Shown here piece after piece: positions 1 to 4,807 of a stretch of DNA of 5,899 nt (positions within the stretch are counted from its first letter, which is position 1; the number at the start of each line of letters is the position of its first letter). The notes beneath the pieces are model-generated. The model was not told the DNA's origin, searched no databases, and saw only the letters and a list, made by a program, of their open reading frames with translations. This DNA is from Candidatus Pelearchaeum sp. (lineage in GTDB: Archaea; Thermoproteota; Nitrososphaeria_A; Caldarchaeales; Caldarchaeaceae): the NCBI GenBank assembly GCA_015520425.1, contig WAQC01000067.1, positions 1 through 5,899 on the forward strand. Direction: 5' to 3'. A program made the translations under genes and the position numbers.

Positions 1-75
1 CCCCAATCACATGCCTACCGCGTATTATTATTTTTGTTGCGGCTATGGTCGTTAATCCGCGTAGTCTGATGCGGT
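1..75 (+). promoter_or_regulatory. Upstream region of lysZ with a possible TATA-like tract
   Basis: No gene end can be assigned here with confidence. All three plus frames close shortly before or just inside lysZ (stops at 53-55, 67-69 and 87-89), and the short tails resemble nothing I recognise. An AT-only tract at 23-35 (TATTATTATTTTT) stands out against GC-richer surroundings and could be the TATA element. It would place the transcription start near 52-58 and leave a 5' leader of about 20 nt. No clear Shine-Dalgarno sequence lies before the ATG at 76. The tract could instead be a T-rich terminator of an upstream gene such as lysY, which is not in the window. Confidence 0.35.
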
Positions 76-873
76 ATGATTGTGGTTAAGGCTGGCGGCA
101 GGGTGCTTGAGAACAACATGACCAACATCCTAAACTCCATAGCAGCGCGGCGCGAGCGTGGTGTTGTCTTCGTCCATGGAGGAGGCGATGTGGTGTCGCG
201 CTTTGAGAAGGCTCTGGGGATTGAGCCGAAGATAGTAGTCTCTCCCAGCGGGATAAGGAGCAGGCTGACGGATGAGCGTGAGATAGAGGTGTATAACATG
301 GTGATGTCGGGGAAGCTGGGAAAGGAAATCTCAGCATACCTCAACGCGCGTGGGGTTAAGGCCGTTAGCCTAAGCGGTGTTGATGCTGGAATCATACGGG
401 CTCAGAGGAAGAAGAGGATTATCATAATAGATGAGCGTGGCCGTAAGCGTGTCATAGACGGAGGCTATACGGGAAGCATAACGCGGGTTGATGGAGAGCT
501 TCTAACCCAGCTCCTAGGAATGGGGCTTGTCGTCGTAATCTCCCCAGTAGCGCTGGGTGAGGAGGGCGAGCTGCTCAACATAGACGGCGACACAGCAGCC
601 TCAGCGGTAGCGGCAGCGCTCAAAGCAGAAACGCTGGCGCTCCTAACAGATGTGGAGGGCGTAATCATAGACGGCCAGCTCGTCAAGAAGATACGATACA
701 GCGAGGCCAACGCTCTTCTTGAGAAGATAGGTGTTGGGATGAATCGTAAAGTGATGATGGCAGCCAAAGCGGTTGAGCAGGGGGTAGGCCGCGTGGTTAT
801 CTGCTCAGGGGAGGGGCCAGACCCGCTTAGCAGGCTGGAAGACGGCTCTGGGACGGAGATAATACCAGACTAA
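76..873 (+). CDS. lysZ: [LysW]-L-2-aminoadipate / [LysW]-L-glutamate 6-kinase LysZ
   Basis: Amino acid kinase of the acetylglutamate-kinase (ArgB) fold, 265 aa, the normal length for the family. It phosphorylates the side-chain carboxyl of alpha-aminoadipate (or glutamate) carried on LysW, the second carrier-bound step of lysine/ornithine synthesis, in the cytoplasm. Visible motifs are the N-terminal VKAGGR (residues 4-9), the nucleotide-loop VHGGG (33-37), a SGIRSRLTD segment (58-66) that matches LysZ better than bacterial ArgB, LSGVDAG (99-105), NIDGDTAAS (168-176), LLTDVEGV (189-196) and the GMNRK (221-225) phosphate-binding segment. The ATG at 76 is the first start after an in-frame TGA at 67-69 and gives the expected MIVVKAGGR opening. 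It precedes lysW by 85 nt and probably has its own transcription unit, since lysW has a separate TATA box. In Sulfolobus the LysZ homologue serves both lysine and arginine synthesis; whether that holds here is inferred. Confidence 0.95.
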   Translation: MIVVKAGGRVLENNMTNILNSIAARRERGVVFVHGGGDVVSRFEKALGIEPKIVVSPSGIRSRLTDEREIEVYNMVMSGKLGKEISAYLNARGVKAVSLSGVDAGIIRAQRKKRIIIIDERGRKRVIDGGYTGSITRVDGELLTQLLGMGLVVVISPVALGEEGELLNIDGDTAASAVAAALKAETLALLTDVEGVIIDGQLVKKIRYSEANALLEKIGVGMNRKVMMAAKAVEQGVGRVVICSGEGPDPLSRLEDGSGTEIIPD

Positions 874-878
874 ACACT

Positions 879-909
879 ACGAACCACGTATGTGTTATAC
901 GATTTTCGT
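879..909. promoter_or_regulatory. 31-bp interrupted dyad upstream of lysW, candidate LysM/Lrp-type operator
   Basis: The sequence reads ACGAA-N3-CGTAT-N5-ATACG-N3-TTCGT, exactly symmetric about base 894, with 10 of 13 positions matching in each arm. The inner 15 bp (887-901) have the 5-5-5 layout typical of Lrp/AsnC-family sites. The dyad ends 22 nt before the lysW TATA box, an activator-type position. In Sulfolobus, the Lrp-like regulator LysM is known to bind just upstream of the BRE/TATA of lysWXJK, so a related role is a reasonable inference. An additional ATACGA half-site lies at 948-953, next to the start. The alternative is a weak hairpin ending lysZ transcription, since TTTT occurs at 903-906; the arms are short and AT-rich for that. 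Confidence 0.5.
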
Positions 910-931
910 GAAAAAACAACACCATTAAGCA

Positions 932-938
932 TTATATA
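932..938 (+). promoter_or_regulatory. TATA box of the lysW-lysX-lysJ operon
   Basis: TTATATA in an AT-rich stretch, centred on base 935. The archaeal spacing of about 26 nt puts the transcription start near 959-962, right at the GTG start codon of lysW. This implies a leaderless mRNA and is the main reason for choosing the GTG at 959. The adenine tract at 911-916 and AACACC before it may be part of the promoter-proximal region, but no clean BRE can be claimed. Confidence 0.65.
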
Positions 939-958
939 GCGCCGATAATACGAAATCA

Positions 959-1156
959 GTGAAAACTGGTGATGTAGTGTTGCCAGAGCTTTCATGCCCA
1001 GTTTGCGGCGGCACAATGGCCGTGCCTGAGGACGCGCTAGCTGGAGAGCTGTTTGAGCACGGAGAGTGTGGAGCGCAGCTAGAGCTTATCGTGGATGACA
1101 GCGGCTCTATGAGCCTCAAGATGGCTGAAGAAGTAGCAGAGGACTGGGGCGAGTAG
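959..1156 (+). CDS. lysW: Alpha-aminoadipate/glutamate carrier protein LysW
   Basis: Small acidic amino-group carrier protein, 65 aa (54-56 aa in the Thermus and Sulfolobus proteins as I recall them). It protects the alpha-amino group of the substrate by forming an isopeptide with the side-chain carboxyl of its C-terminal Glu, and presents the intermediate to LysZ, LysY, LysJ and LysK. The diagnostic C-terminus EDWGE (61-65) is intact. The zinc-binding site is visible as C13-x2-C16 and H34-x2-C37, within CPVCGG and EHGECGAQLE; His in third place resembles the crenarchaeal rather than the all-Cys Thermus form. The start is GTG at 959, supported by the TATA box 24 nt upstream; later in-frame starts (GTG 977, TTG 980) would give a length closer to relatives but fit the promoter less well. 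It is followed after 3 nt by lysX. Confidence 0.96.
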   Translation: MKTGDVVLPELSCPVCGGTMAVPEDALAGELFEHGECGAQLELIVDDSGSMSLKMAEEVAEDWGE

Positions 1157-1159
1157 CGG

Positions 1160-2005
1160 TTGAACATAGGCCTAGCCTATGATATGGCGCGTTTTGAGGA
1201 GAAGGCGCTGCTCCAAGCGGCGCGTAGGCTAGGCCACACGGTATCGCTCATCCACGTACCCAACAAAGAATTCTGGGTAACAAAGCCTGATAGCATGAGC
1301 TATGACTTCATCTTCCAGCGCTGCGTAAGCTATTACAGAGCTGTAAGCTCCACAATCGTGTTTGAGCGGAATAACATACCTGTTGTGAATAGCTTGAATG
1401 TGATAAGGGACTGTGAGGATAAGCTTCTCACTACCGCTAGGCTCTCGGCCGCTGGTGTTGATGTTCCAGATACCGCTGTTGCGTTTAGACGCGAGCCTGC
1501 GCTAAACGCCTCGCGTAGGCTGGGCTACCCAGTCGTGGTAAAGCCAATCTACGGAAGCTGGGGTAGGATGATAGCCCGCGCACCCGATGAGGAAACGCTA
1601 CAAGACATAATAGAGCTGCGTGAAAACATGCAAAGCCCCTACATCAAGATACACTACCTCCAGCGCTATGTGGATAAGCCTGGCCGCGACATACGGGCTT
1701 ACTACGTCTGGGGAGACGTGCCAGTGGCGATATACCGTGTGAGCGGTAACTGGAAGACGAACACAGCCCTGGGTGGGAAGGCTGAGCCAGCACCAATAAC
1801 TGACGAGCTTCGCGAGATTGTGATAAAGTCAGGCGAGGCGCTGGGCGGCGGCGTTCTTGGGATAGACTTGATGGAGTCCCCCGACGGTAGGCTTCTGGTA
1901 AGCGAGATAAACGCTATAGTTGAGTTTAGGAATACGGTGAGGGCTACTGGCTACGACTTGGCTGGGAAGATTGTGGAGGAGACGGTTAGGGTGATGCGGA
2001 GGTGA
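1160..2005 (+). CDS. lysX: LysW ligase, LysX family (possibly ArgX-type or dual alpha-aminoadipate/glutamate specificity)
   Basis: ATP-grasp ligase (RimK-like), 281 aa, full length. It joins the alpha-amino group of alpha-aminoadipate or glutamate to the C-terminal Glu of LysW, using ATP. Landmarks are the N-terminal strand MNIGLAYD (1-8), FQRCVSYYR (52-60), CEDK with the ATP-grasp Lys (85-88), VVVKP (125-129) followed by the GSWGR loop (132-136), KPGRDIRAYYV (173-183), NWKTNTALGG (197-206), GIDLM (234-238) and the Mg-binding SEINA segment (248-252). The acceptor-side signature after it is EFRN (255-258). From memory, Asn at this place is found in glutamate-specific ArgX and in Thermus LysX, while Sulfolobus LysX has Gly-Phe; together with the QRCVSYYR and TVRATG segments it leans toward ArgX-type or dual specificity. 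The TTG at 1160 is preferred over ATG 1184, which would remove the first beta strand. It lies 3 nt after lysW and overlaps lysJ by 4 nt, so the operon is probably translationally coupled. Confidence 0.93.
   Translation: MNIGLAYDMARFEEKALLQAARRLGHTVSLIHVPNKEFWVTKPDSMSYDFIFQRCVSYYRAVSSTIVFERNNIPVVNSLNVIRDCEDKLLTTARLSAAGVDVPDTAVAFRREPALNASRRLGYPVVVKPIYGSWGRMIARAPDEETLQDIIELRENMQSPYIKIHYLQRYVDKPGRDIRAYYVWGDVPVAIYRVSGNWKTNTALGGKAEPAPITDELREIVIKSGEALGGGVLGIDLMESPDGRLLVSEINAIVEFRNTVRATGYDLAGKIVEETVRVMRR
1998..2005 (+). promoter_or_regulatory. Full-length Shine-Dalgarno sequence GGAGGTGA overlapping the lysX stop and lysJ start
   Basis: GGAGGTGA is a complete match to the usual archaeal anti-Shine-Dalgarno complement. 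It contains the last codons of lysX, its TGA stop (2003-2005) and the GTG taken as the lysJ start (2002-2004). It is therefore too close to serve that GTG in the standard way. An ATG with ideal spacing follows at 2012, but in a frame that closes after 18 codons. Translation of lysJ from the GTG by termination-reinitiation on the GTGA overlap is the simplest reading. Confidence 0.6.
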
Positions 2006-3171
2006 GCAGCCATGAAGGCGCGGCCGTCTCAATTATTCCGTTCCACCCCTCGCGTGGCCTGCGTATAGTAAGGGCTGAAGGCCAGTATGTCTGGGATAGC
2101 GCGGGAAGACGCTACCTAGACTTCCACACGGGGCATGGAGCGGCTTTCCTAGGCCATAGAAACCCGCGCATCATCAAAGCGCTGGCAGAACAGATGCAGA
2201 GATTCACAACGGCAACCCCAGCCTTTGAGACAGACACGATGGAGGAATGCCTAAAGAAACTAGGCCACATACTCCCAAGGCATCTGAATATGGTCTTCTT
2301 CCAGAACAGTGGAGCGGAGGCGGTGGAGCTAGCTCTCAAAACAGCGCGAAAAACAACCAAGCGAAAGAAGTTCCTAGCATTCATCAACGCCTTCCACGGC
2401 AGAACTATGGGCGCCCTCTCAGTTACCTGGAACCCAAAATACCGCGAGGGCTACGACCCCTTCCCATGGGAGACCAAGTTCATACCCTATAACAACGTTG
2501 AGGCTGTTGAGAAGAGCCTTAACGAGGAGTATGCTGCTGTTATCGTTGAGCCTGTTCAGGGAGAGGGGGGTGTTGTTCCCGCCAGTGTAGAGTTTCTGCG
2601 CGTGTTGGAGGAGCGTTGTAGAAGCGTTGGCGCTCTCCTGATAGTGGATGAGATTCAAAGCGGGTTTGGCAGGACAGGCCGTATATGGGCGCATGAGCAC
2701 GCTGGCGTGAAGCCTGACATACTCGTGGCGGGGAAGTCAATAGCTGGCGGCTTCCCAGCGAGCATGGCAGCGATAAGCGGCGAGATAGCGTCAAGCCTGA
2801 AAGAAGGAGACCACGGCTCAACACATGGGGGGAATCCACTAGCATTAGCTGCAATAGCTGCGGGTGTTGAGACGCTTTTAGAGGAGGACGTAGCGGGGCA
2901 AGCTGCTCAGAAAGGCAGCAGGATGGCCGCAAAGCTTGAGAAGCTGGTGGGGGAGAATCAGAGAATCTTCAGAGGCCTAAGAGCCGCTGGCCTCATGATA
3001 GGGCTTGAGATGCGCATACAGCCAGCCCAAACAATAAAACAGCTACAGGCAAACGGGCTTATAGCGATAAAGGCCGGGCTTAACGTACTGAGATTCCTGC
3101 CACCCTACCTAATCACAGACCACGACATAAACGAGAGTATAGAGATTCTAAGGGAAACAATAAGTAAGTAA
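2002..3171 (+). CDS. lysJ: [LysW]-aminoadipate semialdehyde / glutamate semialdehyde aminotransferase LysJ
   Basis: Class III PLP-dependent aminotransferase, 389 aa, full length. It transfers an amino group, normally from glutamate, to the semialdehyde carried on LysW, giving LysW-lysine (or LysW-ornithine). Family features in order: GLRIVRAEGQYVWD (19-32), HTGHGAAFLGHRNP (42-55), the PLP-phosphate segment NSGAEAVE (102-109), FHGRTMGALS (131-140), EPVQGEGGV (183-191), the PLP-pyridine Asp in IVDEIQSGFGRTG (D216), the Schiff-base lysine in VAGKSIAGGFP (K245), HGSTHGGNPLA (271-281) and the C-terminal LRFLPPYLIT (363-372). The GTG at 2002 overlaps the lysX stop as GTGA and is the only plausible start in this frame, because the next in-frame ATG is near residue 65. 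The protein closely follows the Sulfolobus LysJ pattern. The gene ends in a tandem TAAGTAAGTAA and faces the copper-protein gene across 23 nt. Confidence 0.96.
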   Translation: MSSHEGAAVSIIPFHPSRGLRIVRAEGQYVWDSAGRRYLDFHTGHGAAFLGHRNPRIIKALAEQMQRFTTATPAFETDTMEECLKKLGHILPRHLNMVFFQNSGAEAVELALKTARKTTKRKKFLAFINAFHGRTMGALSVTWNPKYREGYDPFPWETKFIPYNNVEAVEKSLNEEYAAVIVEPVQGEGGVVPASVEFLRVLEERCRSVGALLIVDEIQSGFGRTGRIWAHEHAGVKPDILVAGKSIAGGFPASMAAISGEIASSLKEGDHGSTHGGNPLALAAIAAGVETLLEEDVAGQAAQKGSRMAAKLEKLVGENQRIFRGLRAAGLMIGLEMRIQPAQTIKQLQANGLIAIKAGLNVLRFLPPYLITDHDINESIEILRETISK

Positions 3172-3184
3172 AAATAAAAATTTT
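3170..3184 (-). terminator. T-rich terminator between convergent lysJ and the copper-protein gene
   Basis: On the minus strand this reads AAAATTTTTATTTTT, two runs of five T directly after the cupredoxin stop codon, the usual archaeal oligo-T termination signal. It overlaps the lysJ stop codon at 3169-3171. On the plus strand the same AT-rich spacer offers only TTTT at 3181-3184, so lysJ transcription may read a little into the antisense of the neighbour. Confidence 0.6.
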
Positions 3185-3194
3185 GAGGATAGGT

Positions 3195-3773
3195 TTAGTG
3201 CTGGTCTTCCTCCACCACTATTATCTTCCCTTCCATCCCAGCCTCGCGATGACCAGGAACACTACAGTAGTATGTGTATTCGCCTGGCTGCTCGGCCTTG
3301 AATATCACATCAACGCTCTCGCCCTTCTCCTTCACATGGTCTCTGGCATGGGCGTTAAGCCCGTCTATGACAAAGTCATGCTCAACACCATCGCCGTTCA
3401 CTATAGTTATCTTCACCACATCACCGACCTTCACCTTTATCGTAGGGTTCTTCACCCCATCTATAGCGCCGCCCTTACCTAGAAACGCAAAGCCATCCGC
3501 GAGCATAGTTTCCAGTTTAAACTCCACGTTAGGGCTCGTATCTACGGTCTCTTCCTTCGTCTGCTCCTCGTGTCCATGTCCCTTTCCTGTTTCTGCTGTA
3601 GGCGTCTCGGCATGCCCATCAGAAACAGATACCCCAATACCAGTCTCCTTAAGCTCCTGAATCTCACTCTTTAAAGCGCGGACATCATTCTGCAAATACA
3701 CAACAACACCAAGCAGCGCTGCCACCAATATCAGCGAGATTACGTTAATGTATATCGCACCATCACGTGCCAT
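3195..3773 (-). CDS. Membrane-anchored cupredoxin (type 1 blue copper protein)
   Basis: Electron-transfer-type copper protein of 192 aa counted from the ATG at 3773. One N-terminal membrane segment (about residues 6-27) is followed by a short heptad-like stretch (about 27-43, VRALKSEIQELKE), a low-complexity Thr/Glu/His-rich linker (about 50-82, including GHGHEE) and a cupredoxin domain (about 84-188). All four type 1 copper ligands can be proposed: H132 in VEHDF, then C170, H175 and M180 in the loop CSVPGHREAGM. The C-x4-H-x4-M spacing is that of rusticyanin and sulfocyanin as I recall, not the shorter plastocyanin loop. The domain should lie outside the membrane, tethered like a mobile electron carrier or a copper-binding subunit. 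The ATG is chosen because GAGGTGA lies 8 nt before it; a GTG at 3785 would add four residues but falls inside that sequence. The partner oxidase or reductase is not in the window. Confidence 0.9.
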   Translation of the reverse strand: MARDGAIYINVISLILVAALLGVVVYLQNDVRALKSEIQELKETGIGVSVSDGHAETPTAETGKGHGHEEQTKEETVDTSPNVEFKLETMLADGFAFLGKGGAIDGVKNPTIKVKVGDVVKITIVNGDGVEHDFVIDGLNAHARDHVKEKGESVDVIFKAEQPGEYTYYCSVPGHREAGMEGKIIVVEEDQH

Positions 3774-3781
3774 TTCACTAT

Positions 3782-3788
3782 TCACCTC
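3782..3788 (-). promoter_or_regulatory. Shine-Dalgarno sequence deciding the cupredoxin start
   Basis: GAGGTGA on the minus strand, with 8 nt to the ATG at 3773. It overlaps the upstream GTG (3785-3783), which is therefore unlikely to be the start. It suggests this gene has a short leader, unlike the apparently leaderless lysW and lysK. Confidence 0.6.
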
Positions 3789-3820
3789 GGATGATAGTGT
3801 GTAATGGTCATCTGAAAAGG

Positions 3821-3828
3821 GTTTTTAG
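3821..3828 (-). promoter_or_regulatory. Possible TATA-like element of the cupredoxin gene
   Basis: CTAAAAAC on the minus strand. The usual 26-nt spacing puts the transcription start near 3798, leaving a leader of about 25 nt that contains the GAGGTGA sequence. The match to an archaeal TATA box is only moderate, so the support comes mainly from the consistent spacing. Confidence 0.35.
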
Positions 3829-3881
3829 GGAATTTGAGAACAAGCATGCGGCGAAAGCGTTGTACAAGCGCGTATGTGGTG

Positions 3882-3899
3882 GGGGAAGAGTTCTTCCCC
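3882..3899. repeat. 18-bp near-perfect palindrome in the divergent intergenic region
   Basis: GGGGAAGAGTTCTTCCCC has two 8-bp arms separated by 2 bp. It sits between the inferred promoter of the cupredoxin gene (about 55 bp away on one side) and that of the HTH-RDD gene (about 60 bp away on the other). This is a natural place for an operator shared by divergent genes, and the adjacent HTH protein is the obvious candidate ligand. As RNA it could fold into a 7-bp stem with an AGTT loop, but no T-run follows it, so a terminator is unlikely. Confidence 0.5.
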
Positions 3900-3958
3900 T
3901 AGCTACTTCATCCCTCTATACCGCATATTTACGGCGTTTTGCGGCGATTCTTGAAAGA

Positions 3959-3967
3959 CTAAATAAA
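3959..3967 (+). promoter_or_regulatory. TATA-like box of the HTH-RDD gene
   Basis: CTAAATAAA, centred on 3963, predicts a transcription start near 3989 and a leader of about 17 nt before the ATG at 4006. The same CTAAAT core recurs ahead of the next two genes (4791 and 5263), which supports a shared promoter element in this genome. Confidence 0.45.
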
Positions 3968-4005
3968 CAGGCGAGGAGTATGTGCCGTAGGTCTGAACCG
4001 AGTTT

Positions 4006-4764
4006 ATGAGCGGGGATGCTAGACACGACGAGGGGAAGAGCCGTGGCCATGGCAGGCGGATGGAGCAGCAGGATGACATCTTCAGAATACTAAGCCACCC
4101 AGTAAGGCGCTCAATAGTACTGCTCCTGCATGAGCGCATAGAGATGACATACTCGGAGCTCCTCCGCGAGCTCAAGCTGGAGGAGGGGCTCTTCAACTTC
4201 CATCTAAGGAATATGCGGCCACTACTAGAGACGACGGAGAACGGGAGCTACATACTCTCCAAGACTGGCAGGCTGGCTTATGAGCTTATCAAGAGAGCCA
4301 GCAGAGAGCAGCAGCTTAACGATGTTCTACCCACACCACCGCCCCTGAATAAGGATATAGTAACAAGACGCGTCTCAGCATTCCTGATAGACGTTCTAGT
4401 CTTCTTCATAGCCACTGGAGCGTTCCTAGACCCAAACATACACCACCTCATACAGCTTCACTGGCTGGATGTCCAGCAGCACGCGACGGAGATAATTCTA
4501 GCATACTCGCATATCTTCTTCGCGGCTTTCATCACCTTCACACTCCTAGAGAGCTATAAGGGCCAGACCCTCGGCAAGTTCATCTCAGGCATACGCGTGG
4601 TCTCGGTTTCTGATAGGCGGCTCACGCTGATAGAGTCTGGCATAAGAAACATAGGGAAAGTCTTCCTACTACCGATAGACTTGTTGATAGGCTTATCATA
4701 CTACCGCAAGGGATACATAAGGTTCTTTGACTTCTACGTCAAGTGTAAGACGGAGCTGGTGTAA
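4006..4764 (+). CDS. Winged helix-turn-helix / RDD-domain membrane protein, probable membrane-tethered regulator
   Basis: Fusion protein of 252 aa. Residues about 20-100 form an ArsR-like winged helix-turn-helix: IFRILSHPVRRSIVLLLHE, a YSELLRELKLEEGLFNFHLRNM recognition region (49-70) and a wing with NGSYILSKTGRLA. A Pro-rich linker (108-113) leads to an RDD domain (about 118-250), recognised from TRRVSAFLIDVLVFFI (R121/R122, D129), the GQTLGKFISGIRVV segment (186-199) and RNIGKVFLLPIDLLIG (214-229). Membrane segments are likely near 123-140, 162-182 and 213-232. The DNA-binding part would face the cytoplasm, so it could act on DNA from the membrane; the signal sensed by the RDD part is unknown. 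The ATG at 4006 follows an in-frame TGA at 3994; ATG 4060 (MEQQDD) would drop 18 charged, disordered residues and is also possible. It is divergent from the copper-protein gene and 43 nt ahead of usp. Confidence 0.85.
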   Translation: MSGDARHDEGKSRGHGRRMEQQDDIFRILSHPVRRSIVLLLHERIEMTYSELLRELKLEEGLFNFHLRNMRPLLETTENGSYILSKTGRLAYELIKRASREQQLNDVLPTPPPLNKDIVTRRVSAFLIDVLVFFIATGAFLDPNIHHLIQLHWLDVQQHATEIILAYSHIFFAAFITFTLLESYKGQTLGKFISGIRVVSVSDRRLTLIESGIRNIGKVFLLPIDLLIGLSYYRKGYIRFFDFYVKCKTELV

Positions 4765-4807
4765 AGCTTATCTACGCCATTCTGGGGAAACTAAATAGAG
4801 ACAACCC

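Noticed and set aside
15..395. Minus-strand 126-codon frame across the start of lysZ
   Set aside because: Antisense to the conserved LysZ N-terminus, low-complexity tail, no family resemblance.
879..909. Reading the dyad as a classical hairpin terminator of lysZ
   Set aside because: The inner stem is only 5 bp with a 5-nt loop, the symmetric 3-nt mismatches weaken the outer stem, and the T-run is four bases inside the arm; the operator reading fits the position better, though not conclusively.
2540..2932. Minus-strand 130-codon frame inside lysJ
   Set aside because: Antisense to strongly conserved aminotransferase motifs, with Ser/Pro/Leu-rich shadow composition and no domain.
3274..3660. 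Plus-strand 128-codon frame opposite the cupredoxin gene
   Set aside because: The minus strand encodes clear type 1 copper ligands and a membrane anchor; this frame is a Ser/Thr/Pro-rich shadow.
3788..3822. Possible C/D-box guide RNA (ATGATAG followed by CTGA)
   Set aside because: The C-box match is poor, no internal D'/C' pair is seen, and the spacing is too short for an archaeal C/D sRNA.
3767..4009. Plus-strand 80-codon frame (72 codons from ATG 3791), ending in an ATGA overlap with the HTH-RDD gene
   Set aside because: It has no recognisable domain, no ribosome binding site, overlaps the cupredoxin start and its signals, and contains the palindrome and the TATA-like box of the next gene. 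The overlap is suggestive but the composition looks like translated intergenic DNA.
3973..4009. Mini leader frame (nine codons from ATG 3980) with GAGGAG just upstream and a stop overlapping ATG 4006
   Set aside because: Only 1 nt separates GAGGAG from the ATG, and the predicted transcription start near 3989 lies downstream of it.
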